Of a stretch of 64,000 bases of DNA, positions 52,796-64,000 are shown in pieces. A program made the translations under genes and the position numbers. The DNA is from Parvibaculum sp041688015 (GTDB lineage: Bacteria > Pseudomonadota > Alphaproteobacteria > Parvibaculales > Parvibaculaceae): positions 496,001-560,000 of the forward strand of contig JBDNIY010000001.1 in the NCBI GenBank assembly GCA_041688015.1, written 5' to 3'. The notes under the pieces were generated by a model. The model saw only the letters and a list, made by a program, of their open reading frames with translations. It was not told the origin of the DNA and ran no database searches. Each line of letters begins with the position of its first letter. Position 1 is the stretch's first letter.

Positions 52796-53167
52796 GTGCT
52801 CCGCCCGCGTTTTGATGGACAGCCACTGATCGACGCCTATGGCGACAATGGCTTTCGTTTAAACGGGCAGAGATTTGAAGGTTCAACTTTGTTGACGCCC
52901 CGAGGTGTTTATCCTTGGGGCATTGTGTCTATTGACGCTGCAAGCTTGGCCTCGCTATCCCCGCTTCTCGAAAGCATCGAACAAATCGATATTCTGATTG
53001 TTGGCAGCGGTGCATCATTTGCTCGTTTCCCCAAAGCGCTTATTCAAAGTCTCGAAAACTTGCGAATCGCACCAGATTTTATGGACACGGGTGCCGCCGC
53101 CCGCACCTATAATGTCCTCATGGCTGAGGATCGCCGCGTCGCCGCCGCGCTGATTTCTGTCGTTTAA
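52796..53167 (+). CDS. Mth938-like (DUF498) protein, NDUFAF3-type
   Basis: A 123-residue Mth938-domain protein. Landmarks are LIDAYGDNGFRLNGQRFEGS and QIDILIVGSGASFARFPKAL. The mitochondrial relative NDUFAF3 helps assemble complex I. The start GTG 52796 is just 3 bases after secF; the frame is also open into secF to 52745. The close phytoene-synthase-like gene (54033) resembles NDUFAF6, another complex I assembly factor. A bacterial role in complex I assembly is inference. Confidence 0.88.
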   Translation: MLRPRFDGQPLIDAYGDNGFRLNGQRFEGSTLLTPRGVYPWGIVSIDAASLASLSPLLESIEQIDILIVGSGASFARFPKALIQSLENLRIAPDFMDTGAAARTYNVLMAEDRRVAAALISVV

Positions 53168-53319
53168 GCGATTAGTCACCGGAATGCTTGGCTTTTTACC
53201 CGGAAAACCCTAGCGTCAGTGCAAGGTCGCGACTCTCTGCCACAGGGGGGCAGAGCGGGGCTTCAATAAGCCCGCCCACCTCCCACGCCGCGATTAGAAA
53301 TATTATGAGGGGGACTCTC

Positions 53320-53922
53320 ATGGCTGCCATTCTGACGTCACTTCGAAATACGGTGATCGCCGGTTTCGTGCTGTCTCTGGTACTGCTGATTATGTATGTG
53401 AATTTCGGCAATTCACTTGATCTTGGATTTTGGACCTTTTTCATCCGTTGGTGCCATGTGCTTTGCGGCGTCATGTGGATTGGTCTTTTGTGGTATTTCA
53501 ACTTCGTCCAAGCCCCGTCCATGCCCAAAATTCCCGACGATCAAAAGCCTGCCATTAGCAAGGTCATCGCGCCTGAAGCTCTCTTCTGGTTTCGTTGGGG
53601 CGCCATGGGGACCATCTTCTTTGGGATTATTCTTGCGTACCTGAACGGCTATTTGCTCGACGCTTTCACTCTGGGTGCCTATGAGAGCTTTGCGGTTCCC
53701 AAGAACATCGCCATCGGCATTGGCATGTGGCTTGGCACAATCATGTGGTTCAACGTCTGGTTCATTATCTGGCCGAACCAGAGGATCGCCCTCGGCCTTG
53801 TCGATGCACCTGCCGACAAGAAGCCCGCCGCAGCACGCTCGGCCATGCTGTATTCGCGCGCCAACACATTGCTTTCGATCCCGATGCTCTTTGCCATGGT
53901 GTCGGCTCAGAACATCTATTGA
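53320..53922 (+). CDS. PuuD-type membrane protein (urate oxidase N-terminal family)
   Basis: A 200-residue protein with about five membrane helices. The segment RWCHVLCGVMWIGLLWYFNF, with its conserved His and Trp-Ile-Gly, matches the membrane part of PuuD-type urate hydroxylases. The cytochrome-like C-terminal domain of full PuuD is absent, so this may have another redox role. ATG 53320 with GAGGGGG upstream is the start; the frame is open further upstream, but that extension is polar and unlike the family. It lies between the Mth938-like and phytoene-synthase-like genes. Confidence 0.8.
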   Translation: MAAILTSLRNTVIAGFVLSLVLLIMYVNFGNSLDLGFWTFFIRWCHVLCGVMWIGLLWYFNFVQAPSMPKIPDDQKPAISKVIAPEALFWFRWGAMGTIFFGIILAYLNGYLLDAFTLGAYESFAVPKNIAIGIGMWLGTIMWFNVWFIIWPNQRIALGLVDAPADKKPAAARSAMLYSRANTLLSIPMLFAMVSAQNIY

Positions 53923-53945
53923 TCGCATGGCGTGCAATAGATATG

Positions 53946-53975
53946 ACGGGGCTGTCGCAAGGCAGCCCCGTTTTT
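53946..53975 (+). terminator. Intrinsic terminator after the PuuD-type gene
   Basis: ACGGGGCTG (53946-53954) pairs with CAGCCCCGT (53963-53971), a 9-bp stem, followed by four more T residues. A clear terminator. Confidence 0.85.
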
Positions 53976-54032
53976 CGTTGTGCGTTTGGCTCTGTTGCGC
54001 GTTTGGTCCCGTTGTGAATTTGGACGCCCCTA

Positions 54033-54890
54033 ATGAGTGATACGCCAGCCGATAATGCCATGCTTGCCAGCCTCGAAATCGTGAGACGGCTCGACCATGA
54101 TCGTTTTCTCACAGCCCTTCTGGCACCCACTCAACAGCGCGCCAAACTTTTTGCGCTCTATGCTTTCAACGCTGAGATTGCGCGTGTGCGCGAAGTGGTC
54201 AGCGAACCGATGCTCGGTCAAATTAGACTGCAATGGTGGCGCGAGACGCTGGAGAACCTTGGGCGCGGTGACGTTCCAGGCCATGAAGTTGCCATCACTT
54301 TGTCGCAAGCTTTTGCGGGGGAGGCGTTGGATGTGACGGCTCTCACAGCGCTGGTTGATGCGCGCGAACGCGATCTTGATGAGGCACCTTTTGAAGACTT
54401 GGCGGCGCTCAGCGCCTATGGCCAAGCAACATCCTCCGCCTTGATGGATATGGCGGCGCGCGCTATTTCTCCCACTGATGCGGATGCGGCGTCCGCGACA
54501 ATCAAATCTGCCGGTATCGCCTATGCGTTGACCGGCTTGCTGCGGGCTTTGCCAGTCCATGCCTCGCAAGGCCGGCTCTACCTGCCACTTGACCTAATGC
54601 GGAAACACGACGTTGACCCGCATGATATTTTTGCGGGCAAGGCGAGCGAGGGATTAACGGCGATCATTCGCATGGTGGCAGACGAGGCGCGCGAGAACCT
54701 GGAACGGGCTCGCGCCAGCGGGCGCGTGAACCGCGCGATTTTGTCGGCACTGCTGCCCGCAGCGCTTTGCGATGCTTATCTCACGCAGATCACGGCTGAG
54801 AGGTTCGACCCGTTCCGCGATGTGGCAGACGTCTCGGCATTTCGTCAGCAATTGCGATTGCTTGGGCGGAAGATTTTGGGTCGGTTCTGA
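54033..54890 (+). CDS. Phytoene/squalene synthase-like protein, NDUFAF6-type (lacks catalytic Asp motifs)
   Basis: A 285-residue protein of the squalene/phytoene synthase fold. Both Asp-rich motifs needed for prenyl diphosphate binding are missing: the first region reads LYAFNAEIARVREVV, and the second reads LTGLLRALPVHASQG before RLYLPLDLMRKH. The helical fold landmarks, such as QIRLQWWRETLENL, remain. This pattern matches NDUFAF6, a complex I assembly factor, and its alphaproteobacterial relatives. A synthase activity is unlikely. It follows a terminator and lies close to an NDUFAF3-type gene. Confidence 0.87.
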   Translation: MSDTPADNAMLASLEIVRRLDHDRFLTALLAPTQQRAKLFALYAFNAEIARVREVVSEPMLGQIRLQWWRETLENLGRGDVPGHEVAITLSQAFAGEALDVTALTALVDARERDLDEAPFEDLAALSAYGQATSSALMDMAARAISPTDADAASATIKSAGIAYALTGLLRALPVHASQGRLYLPLDLMRKHDVDPHDIFAGKASEGLTAIIRMVADEARENLERARASGRVNRAILSALLPAALCDAYLTQITAERFDPFRDVADVSAFRQQLRLLGRKILGRF

Positions 54891-54938
54891 GGTTTTGTTA
54901 AAGTAATGAGATTTATTTTCTGAATTCAAAAAAATGGA

Positions 54939-55028
54939 AGTGTCACCCCGTGGCTTGACCACGGGGTCCATCTTACGGCGAGTTGTGCAATCAAGATGGG
55001 TCCCGGGATCAAGTCCCGGGACGACACT
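54939..55028. repeat. Three-arm palindromic element
   Basis: An outer stem AGTGTC/GACACT (54939-54944, 55023-55028) encloses a CCCCGTGG/CCACGGGG hairpin, a CCATCTT/AAGATGG stem, and a GTCCCGGG/CCCGGGAC hairpin. The layout is that of a small non-autonomous palindromic repeat. It lies between convergent genes. Confidence 0.7.
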
Positions 55029-55052
55029 GAGTTTTTATTTATGCCTTCGTGA

Positions 55053-56447
55053 TTACTCTGCCGCATCCACGCGCGGGCTGAGCCAAGCATCAATCTCTCG
55101 CAAGGCGCGCGATGTATAGGCCCGTTTGCGTGCAGGCCCCTTGGCTTTGCCGCGGGGGCGCTTGCCGTCTTCACCGAGCGGTACTTCAACCTCGGGGAAC
55201 AATCCGAAATTGACGTTCATAGGCTGGAACGTCTCAGCATTGGCCTCGCCGGTAATATGGGCGAGCAGGGCGCCCAGCGCAGACATGCGTGGCGGCAAGG
55301 AGAGCGTTTGTTCCAGACGCTCAGCAGCGGCAAAGCGACCGGCCAACAATCCCATCGCTCCGCTTTCGACGTAGCCTTCAACGCCCGTGACCTGACCGGC
55401 AAATCGCAGACGCGGCTGCTGCTTGAGACGCATCACGCCATCCAGAAGTTTTGGGCTATTCAAAAATGTATTGCGGTGCAAGCCCCCGAGCCGTGCAAAT
55501 TCGGCGTTCTCAAGGCCTGGAATTTTTTTAAAGACGCGCGTTTGCTCACCATGCTTCATTTTGGTTTGGAAGCCGACCATGTTGTAGAGCGTGCCGAGCG
55601 CATTGTCCTGACGCAACTGGATGATGGCATAGGGTTTGACCTGCGGATCATGCTCATTGGTGAGGCCGACAGGCTTCATGGGGCCGAAGCGCAAGGTTTC
55701 GATACCACGCTCGGCCATGACCTCAATGGGTAGGCAGCCTTCGAAGTAGGGCGTGTTTTTTTCCCATTCTTTGAAATCACCTTTTTCGCTATCAATCAGT
55801 TCACGAATGAATGTCTCATACTGGTCCCGCGTCATCGGGCAATTTATGTAGTCCTTGCCTGTGCCGCCCGGCCCGACTTTGTCGTAGCGCGATTGGAACC
55901 AGCAGACCGACATGTCGATGGACTCGCGATAGACAATCGGCGCAATGGCATCAAAGAAGGCCAGCTCCTCAGCGCCCGTCAGGTTCGCAATTGCCTCGCC
56001 AAGGGCAGGCGAGGTGAGCGGGCCGGTGGCGATGATTACATTATCCCAATCGGCAGGCGGCAGACCCGCGACCTCGCCGCGCTCGATGCTGACCAGCGGA
56101 TGCGCAGTGAGTTTTTCGGTAACGAATTGTGAAAAAATATCGCGGTCCACAGCCAGTGCGCCGCCCGCAGGCACCTTAGCGACTTCGGCCGCCGCCATGG
56201 TCAAAGACCCGGCGCGGCGCATTTCTTCATGCAGGAGGCCCACCGCATTTTGCGCAGCATCGTCTGAGCGAAATGAATTAGAGCAGACGAGTTCGGCAAA
56301 GCCATCCGTTTGATGCGCGTCCGTTTTAACCATGGGCCGCATTTCATGGAGCACCACCGGCACGCCAGCTTGCGCCAGCGCCCAAGCAGCTTCCGAGCCG
56401 GCCATGCCGGCACCAATCACGTGGACGGGTTTCAAATTCTGGGTCAT
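55053..56447 (-). CDS. trmFO: tRNA uracil-54 methyltransferase TrmFO
   Basis: A 464-residue folate- and FAD-dependent enzyme making m5U54 in tRNA. The N-terminal FAD site is VHVIGAGMAGSEAAWALAQ, followed by CSNSFRSDDAAQNAVGLLHE, and the family segment GKDYINCPMTRDQYETFIRE is clear. The start ATG 56447 (MTQNLKPV) fits the family N-terminus; the frame also opens at ATG 56483. Neither has a good ribosome site. It converges on the NDUFAF6-type gene, with a palindromic element in the gap. Confidence 0.95.
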   Translation of the reverse strand: MTQNLKPVHVIGAGMAGSEAAWALAQAGVPVVLHEMRPMVKTDAHQTDGFAELVCSNSFRSDDAAQNAVGLLHEEMRRAGSLTMAAAEVAKVPAGGALAVDRDIFSQFVTEKLTAHPLVSIERGEVAGLPPADWDNVIIATGPLTSPALGEAIANLTGAEELAFFDAIAPIVYRESIDMSVCWFQSRYDKVGPGGTGKDYINCPMTRDQYETFIRELIDSEKGDFKEWEKNTPYFEGCLPIEVMAERGIETLRFGPMKPVGLTNEHDPQVKPYAIIQLRQDNALGTLYNMVGFQTKMKHGEQTRVFKKIPGLENAEFARLGGLHRNTFLNSPKLLDGVMRLKQQPRLRFAGQVTGVEGYVESGAMGLLAGRFAAAERLEQTLSLPPRMSALGALLAHITGEANAETFQPMNVNFGLFPEVEVPLGEDGKRPRGKAKGPARKRAYTSRALREIDAWLSPRVDAAE

Positions 56448-56509
56448 GGGGGAGGCAATAGCACAGCGATAGGCACCCGTCATTATTCACGTCATGACGG
56501 ACGAAAAGC

Positions 56510-56530
56510 CCTCCCCCTCAAGGGGGGAGG
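56510..56530 (-). terminator. Terminator after the amidase pair
   Basis: CCTCCCCC pairs with GGGGGAGG across a short loop. On the minus strand it comes 12 bases after the amidase stop and is followed by GCTTTT. Confidence 0.6.
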
Positions 56531-56541
56531 ATTAAAATGCC

Positions 56542-57972
56542 TCAGTTCCAGATTTTCGGCCGACGATCCGCCCAAGGCATCTCTTTTTCCAATTGCCCAG
56601 CGAGCCGGTAGAGCGTTGCCTCGTCACCATAACGCCCGGTGAACATCATGCCGATCGGCAAGCCTGAGGCGCTCATATGCAAGGGCAGCGAGAGCGAGGG
56701 CTGGCCGGTGAAGTTGAACGGCGGCGTGAAGGGGAAGACTTTGCCCTGCCGCTTGCTGACTTCGCGCGGCTCCAGATTGACCGGATCGACATAGCCGATT
56801 TCTGGCGGCGGCGTGCCCATGACCGGCGACAAATAGACGTCGAATTCCTCAAAGGTTTCGAGGATTTCACGGTTAAGGAGGCGCAGCGTTTGCCAACCCC
56901 ACATGGCTTGCTCGCCCGTCACCTTGCGCCCGCCCTTCAGCGCCGCCCAGGTCAGAGCTTCGAGTTCCTGAGGTTCCGGCTCATGCCCAATGTCGGCGAT
57001 GCGGCGCGCCATGCCAGCGGCAAAATTTGGGCCTGAGACCGCGCCTTGCGCTTTGTAGAGCGTACGATAATCAACGCCGAGGCCGCGGGGCACCATTTCA
57101 TGACCGAGATGTGCCAGTGCGGCGGCGGTCTGTTCCAGAGCGGCTTGGACTTCAGGGTCAATCGGCTTGCCGTTGGGCGTTTCGCTCGACCAAGCGATCT
57201 TGAGCTTGCCGGGTGAAGCGTGAACTTCCTCCATATAGGGCCGCGCTTTGGGCGGGGTGGCATAGGGCGAGGCGCGTTCGGCGTAACCCGTCGCATCTAA
57301 CATCGCCGCGCTGTCGCGCACCGTCCGGCTGACGACATGATCAACGCTAAAGCCAATGGCGCGGTCATAATCATCTGGGCCCTGAGGATTTCGGTCGCGC
57401 GTCACCTTCATGCCGACAAGCCCGCAACAAGCGGCGGGAATGCGGATGGAGCCGAGCCCGTCACTGGCATGGGCCAAGGGTACGATACCGGCCCCAACGG
57501 CAGACGCCGCACCGCCCGACGAGCCGCCCGCAATATGGTTGGTATTCCACGGGCTACGGCAGGGGCCGAGCAGGGCGCTTTCCGTGGTGCCAGTGATGCC
57601 ATATTCGGGTGTGTTGGTCTTGCCGACGAGCACGACGCCTGACGCGCGGTAGCGTTTGACGAGTTCGCTGTCGTGATCATCAACGACATTGGCGACAAAG
57701 CGGCTGCCACTGGTGCGCGGCCAGCCTTTGACTTCGGTGCCGAGATCTTTGATGAGAAATGGCACGCCTTTGAACGGCCCATCAGGTAAGGGGCCTTTCG
57801 CACTCGCCCTCGCGTCGTCATAGCCCTTATGGACCACTGCGTTGAGCGCGGGGTTGTGTTTCTCGATGCGCTCAATGGCGGCATCGGCAAGCTCAAGCGG
57901 CGTGACCTCGCCTTTGGCCACCAATTCGCCGAGGCCAAGTCCGTCATATTTTATATAGTCCGTGAAGCTCAT
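56542..57972 (-). CDS. Amidase signature family enzyme (copy 1)
   Basis: A 476-residue amidase. The Ser-cisSer-Lys site is visible: Lys in PFLIKDLGTEVKG, the cis-Ser in GGSSGGAASAVGAG, and the nucleophile Ser in DGLGSIRIPAA. It hydrolyses an amide bond, but the substrate is unknown; GatA is less likely because no gatB or gatC is near. ATG 57972 with AGGGAG upstream is the start, 10 bases after the end of the second amidase gene. The two share a DGLGL N-terminal pattern and are probably tandem paralogues in one operon. Confidence 0.92.
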   Translation of the reverse strand: MSFTDYIKYDGLGLGELVAKGEVTPLELADAAIERIEKHNPALNAVVHKGYDDARASAKGPLPDGPFKGVPFLIKDLGTEVKGWPRTSGSRFVANVVDDHDSELVKRYRASGVVLVGKTNTPEYGITGTTESALLGPCRSPWNTNHIAGGSSGGAASAVGAGIVPLAHASDGLGSIRIPAACCGLVGMKVTRDRNPQGPDDYDRAIGFSVDHVVSRTVRDSAAMLDATGYAERASPYATPPKARPYMEEVHASPGKLKIAWSSETPNGKPIDPEVQAALEQTAAALAHLGHEMVPRGLGVDYRTLYKAQGAVSGPNFAAGMARRIADIGHEPEPQELEALTWAALKGGRKVTGEQAMWGWQTLRLLNREILETFEEFDVYLSPVMGTPPPEIGYVDPVNLEPREVSKRQGKVFPFTPPFNFTGQPSLSLPLHMSASGLPIGMMFTGRYGDEATLYRLAGQLEKEMPWADRRPKIWN

Positions 57973-57982
57973 TGCGATCTCC

Positions 57983-59410
57983 CTATCCCCAGATGGCTGG
58001 GTGTTTATTTTTCCAAGGCTGCGCCGTCTCAAGCTGCGCAGCAAGCCGGAACAATGTCGCCTCATCGCCAAAGCGTCCTGAAAACATCATGCCCACAGGC
58101 AAGCCATCCGACGACCAGTGAAGGGGCAGCGAAATAGCGGGCTGGCCTGTCAGGTTTTGGATGATTGTGAAGGGCACATAATCAGCGAGCGGCAGAAAGC
58201 CCACCAATGCATCGCGTTCATTGAGGTCAAGCACACCATTGCGAATAGGCGGCGTCGCCAATGTCGGTGTCAGCCAAGCATCATGGCTTTGCATGAACTG
58301 GGCAATCCGGCGCGACATAGCTTGCGCCTGTACGCGCAACGTCAAAAACTGCGACGCCGTGATCGTCTTGCCGATCTCATAAAAGCCCCATGTGAGACCT
58401 TGTAGTTCATCATCCTTAGGTGGGCGTCCACGCCGTTCACTTTCAGAGTCGATTTCCCAAGCGAGATAAGCCGCCCACATCGGCATGAAAAGACCAGCGG
58501 CTTCGCCAGAGGCGAGCGGCGGGGCGGCCTCAACAACCTCATGGCCCAGATCGCTCAAAAGTTTGGCCGTGGCCTCCACACCGGCGACGCAATCGGGATG
58601 AAATTTTTTACTATCAACATCGCTGACGCTGAAGGCGACGCGAAGCTTACCCGGCGCGCGCGATACTTCGTCGAGATAAGGCCGCTCGACCGGCGGGGCG
58701 GCATAAGGGTCGCCAATTTCGGCCCCTTGCGTGCAATCGAGCATCGCCGCGCTGTCGCGCACGCTACGCGAAAGGATGTGCTCGCTGCACAGCCCCCCCA
58801 CCACATCGCCGAAATCGGGGCCAAGTGGATTGCGGCCACGCGTTGGCTTCATGCCGACCAGTCCGCAGGCTGACGCCGGAATGCGGATGGAGCCACCGCT
58901 GTCATTGGCGTGCGCAATCGGCACGATGCCTGCCGCCACCGCCGAACCGGAGCCGCCCGACGAGCCGCCTGTCGAATGGGCCGGGTTCCAAGGATTGCAG
59001 GCTGCGCCGTAGAGCGCGGACTCGGTAGTGGGCAGAAGCGTATATTCAGGCACATTGGTTTTGCCCAAAATAACAACGCCTGCTGCCTTGAAACGCGCCG
59101 CTAGCGTCGAGTCATGCTTTGCAGGTTCACCTGAACGAAAGCGCGAGCCGTCGCGCGTCGGCGTCCCGGCTAGATCACCGAAGGCGTCTTTAAGCAAAAA
59201 CGGAACGCCATGAAACGGCCCTTGCGCGGGCGCTTTCGCCATGGCGCGGCCTAATTCGTAGAGTTTGAGGACCACGGCATTCAGCGTTGGGTTATGCGCC
59301 TCAATGCGGGAGATCGCCGCTTCTGCGAGCTCAACCGGCGTGACGTCGCCTTTTTTGACTAAGGCCGCCAGCCCAAGCCCGTCATAGGAAGAATAATCAG
59401 AAATCGTCAC
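57983..59410 (-). CDS. Amidase signature family enzyme (copy 2)
   Basis: A 475-residue amidase, a close paralogue of the downstream copy. The catalytic Lys is in PFLLKDAFGDLAG, the cis-Ser region in GGSSGGSGSAVAAG, and the nucleophile Ser in NDSGGSIRIPASACG. The N-terminus MTISDYSSYDGLGLAALV closely parallels copy 1. The start is GTG 59410, with GAGGGGGAT upstream. It is the first gene of the pair in reading direction. Different residues around the sites suggest different substrates. Confidence 0.92.
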   Translation of the reverse strand: MTISDYSSYDGLGLAALVKKGDVTPVELAEAAISRIEAHNPTLNAVVLKLYELGRAMAKAPAQGPFHGVPFLLKDAFGDLAGTPTRDGSRFRSGEPAKHDSTLAARFKAAGVVILGKTNVPEYTLLPTTESALYGAACNPWNPAHSTGGSSGGSGSAVAAGIVPIAHANDSGGSIRIPASACGLVGMKPTRGRNPLGPDFGDVVGGLCSEHILSRSVRDSAAMLDCTQGAEIGDPYAAPPVERPYLDEVSRAPGKLRVAFSVSDVDSKKFHPDCVAGVEATAKLLSDLGHEVVEAAPPLASGEAAGLFMPMWAAYLAWEIDSESERRGRPPKDDELQGLTWGFYEIGKTITASQFLTLRVQAQAMSRRIAQFMQSHDAWLTPTLATPPIRNGVLDLNERDALVGFLPLADYVPFTIIQNLTGQPAISLPLHWSSDGLPVGMMFSGRFGDEATLFRLAAQLETAQPWKNKHPAIWG

Positions 59411-59468
59411 GCTCGATCCCCCTCACTGTGAAATCCACGGCCATACGGCAATAAAAGCTCCACACAGC

Positions 59469-61554
59469 TTAGGCGGAAGTCGGCAGGTGTGGGAAGGAGG
59501 GAATGCCATCAAAGGAAGGTTCGCTAAGATGCGGCTCATCTTCCGGTGCCCAAGCCGCGACATCAAAACGCGTGCGGCGCAACACCGACACCCCATGAGG
59601 GCCAGCGTCATAAGAAACGCTGCCCACATTGACGAGTTCAACCGTCATCTTATCTTCGGTCACGGTTGCAACCGCATAGCCATGCGCATTGCTGTCCAGA
59701 TAAGAGAGACCGGGGCTAGCGCGGTCATTGTTGAACAGCGCGCCGACTTTGACCGAGTTGGTGTAGTTAGTGATGACACCTGCACGCAATCCATTGACGA
59801 CACTGTTATTGAAATTCTCAAGGATATTCGGCCCGTCTTCAATCAAGACCATGCGCCGAAAAAAATCGCTCTTGCGCGAGGCGCGCTCGGCACCAGAAAA
59901 CATGGCCCCCGAACTGATTGCAGCGGCGACAAACTCAACCGCAACGTGGTTTAAGGTTTCCGCGTCAGGATCGACAGGCAAACGCCCAGCTGCATAGGTG
60001 TGGTAGTCACCCGCGCAGGAAATGACATTGCAAATTTTTTCGTCTTTCAAGAACGTCATCAACTCACGCAACTCATGCGGATAGCCCTGCCAACCATCCG
60101 TACCGAGATAGCCTGTCTCAAGCCCGGCAAACGGCAAGCTTGAAAAATCGAGACGCATGGCAAGCGCGGGAACGCTGTTGGCCCAGATGCGCCAGCAAGC
60201 TTTCGAGTTTTTCATCACCGCCTTGAACCAAGCTTTCTGCGGCCCGCCCATATGTGCGCCCGGCGGCGAGGAAAGGCGCGGATTGGCAATGCTGCGGTCT
60301 CCATAGGTCAGCGTCTTGGGGGGATTTCCACCATTGGCTGTCCGACCAGCATCCAGCAATTGCACGACGCGCACGGGCGGCACAGGTGAGCCTTTGACCA
60401 AGGCTTTGATCTCTTCACTCACCACCGGCTGACTGCGATAAGAGCGCAGGTCTGTGATCACCAAATCTATCAACGCGCCCCATGAAAAAGCCCGATAGAT
60501 GGTGAGGCTTGCCAGCGCCTTGAGATTGTCGCTGCCTTGCATCAATAGGTCGTCGTTGGGCATTCCGATGGGGGCATTCACAACATCTGCGGATTTGAAA
60601 TCGCGTGCTTCCGACGCGACACCGTCAAAGGCTGGCGCGTCAGTCAAGATCGCGGGGATAAACTCAAACCACGCTTGATTGGCCGCAAGCTTACGAACTT
60701 GCGCCGGGCTGCCATCGCCAAAATAAGTGTCATGCGCTTGCCAAGCGTCATTGGTAAATTCGTGATCGTCCCACGTATGGATAAAGGGAAACCGCGCGCG
60801 CTGCTTGCAGGTCCGGATCCATGAGATAGGTTTTATAGAGAAACCGATAATCATTTAACGTCTCCGGCGCCTGCCCGCCACGCTGCCACCAAGACCGTGT
60901 GCCGTCTGGCTCCCATGGCGCAGAGCCATCGGGCAGTGGCCCAATGAGGCGCGCAGGTGTTTCATCTTCCGGCACGTCGCCTGTGTGCTCGTAAATGAAA
61001 TCACCCAGATGCAAGACAAACTCAACGCGTTCATCTGGAGCCGCCGCCATGTCGTCATTTACCAGACTTCGCAGCGCCCAAAAAAATCCTTGTTCATAGT
61101 TCTGGCAACACAAAAAAGCGTAGCGCACCGGACGGCGACTATCGGACAATGGGGCGGTGCGCGTTCGCCCAATGAAGGGGGACGCATCACCGCCGGCAAA
61201 GAAGCGATAAAAATAGGTGCTGTCGGGTTTGAGGCCGGTCAGATAGACACGAACCGTATGGTCGTTGACGGGCTCGGCCTGCAAGGCTTGGTGGATCACC
61301 ACATTTGCGAAGTCTTCGTTCTCAGACACTTGCAGAACAACTTCGATCGCTTTGTCATTGCCGGTTGGAAGCGCAATGGCTTCAACGCGGGTCCAGAGCA
61401 TGACCGCATCAGGCTGCGGATCACCGGACGCCAAGCCTTGTGGAAAATGAAACGGGCCGCCCGCCATAAAAGGGATGGGTGAAGCCGAAATGGCGAAACA
61501 ACCGGCTGACGCCGCAAAGAGCTTCAAAAATGCGCGACGGTCAATCCCAGTCAT
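59469..61554 (-). pseudogene. phoD: PhoD-type alkaline phosphatase, frameshifted
   Basis: A Tat-exported PhoD-like phosphatase/phosphodiesterase split over two frames. The N-terminal part carries a twin-arginine signal (DRRAFLK, R6-R7), the PhoD N-terminal domain, and HLGDFIYEHTGD. The C-terminal part continues with FIHTWDDHEFTND and CAGDYHTYA. The frames meet in a run of CG dinucleotides at 60793-60801; adding two bases there would join LQAARA to RFPFIHTW without loss. The damage may be real, a slippage-prone switch, or a sequencing error. ATG 61554 has GGGAGGG upstream. Full length would be about 695 residues, longer than many PhoD proteins. Confidence 0.8.
60793..60801. other. CG dinucleotide run at the phoD frame break
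   Basis: CGCGCGCGC lies exactly where the reading frame changes. A change of two bases restores the family sequence. Confidence 0.7.
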
Positions 61555-61595
61555 TGTTCGCCCTCCCCAGTTCCCCAACCTGTCACAACGACCAA

Positions 61596-64000
<2,405 letters not shown>

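Noticed and set aside
53188..53319. N-terminal extension of the PuuD-type protein
   Set aside because: It is polar and unlike the family; a strong ribosome site precedes ATG 53320.
54033..54890. Carotenoid or hopanoid biosynthesis gene
   Set aside because: Both Asp-rich substrate-binding motifs are missing, and no other isoprenoid gene is nearby.

Overview
The window reads as a chromosomal segment of an alphaproteobacterium, most likely of the Hyphomicrobiales (Rhizobiales). The main reasons are the polar organiser PopZ next to a TolC-type channel and valS, and a long run of housekeeping genes in an order familiar from that group: dgt, argS, a SPOR protein, nagZ, scpA, scpB, tatABC, serS, surE, pcm, a LysM/LytM lipoprotein, yajC, secD, secF, an Mth938-like gene and a phytoene-synthase-like gene. 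No phage, insertion sequence, CRISPR array or plasmid gene was seen. Two tRNA genes (Asn, Cys) are present.

Layout. 1-4.7 kb: a NUDIX hydrolase, an orphan PAS hybrid histidine kinase, recQ and tRNA-Asn. 4.8-19.5 kb: an accessory exopolysaccharide locus between the two tRNA genes. It holds a polysaccharide deacetylase, two FemAB/BioF2-type acyltransferases around a Wzx-like flippase, a JmjC-like cupin, a Wzc-type tyrosine autokinase divergent from a Wza-like lipoprotein, a GT4 glycosyltransferase, an initiating sugar-phosphate transferase, a Wzy/ligase-type membrane protein, and a broken membrane glycosyltransferase. 19.5-26 kb: PCMT-like gene, tolC, popZ, valS. 26-31 kb: a mixed set (zinc alcohol dehydrogenase, Sel1 protein, EthD protein, MlrC-type peptidase, exonuclease III). 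31-33 kb: erpA and dgt, divergent. 33.1-36.3 kb: a YcnI / TonB receptor / DUF2946 module, probably for copper, between dgt and argS. 36.5-54.9 kb: the housekeeping run, interrupted at 43.9-44.7 kb by a cluster of palindromic repeats with a small GIY-YIG nuclease gene inside it. 55-64 kb: trmFO, two tandem amidases, a frameshifted Tat-exported PhoD-type phosphatase, and uvrA, cut by the window end.

How the parts fit. The exopolysaccharide genes cover priming (PGT), one elongation step (GT4), flipping (Wzx), polymerisation or ligation, and Wza/Wzc export control. The acyltransferases, deacetylase and cupin look like tailoring enzymes. Only one intact elongating glycosyltransferase is visible, so others must be encoded elsewhere. 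SecD/SecF/YajC and TatABC give both export routes, and the PhoD remnant carries a twin-arginine signal. The Mth938-like and phytoene-synthase-like proteins resemble the mitochondrial complex I assembly factors NDUFAF3 and NDUFAF6.

The most unusual structure is the seven-copy alternating palindrome cluster at 43907-44690. The hairpin-tip sequence changes between copies while staying self-complementary, and a GIY-YIG endonuclease gene sits inside the cluster. This recalls REP/RAYT arrangements but with a different nuclease family. Other points worth a look are an AT-rich patch inside valS, a deletion-damaged glycosyltransferase gene, a frameshift in a CG run in phoD, and a hairpin between tatA and tatB.
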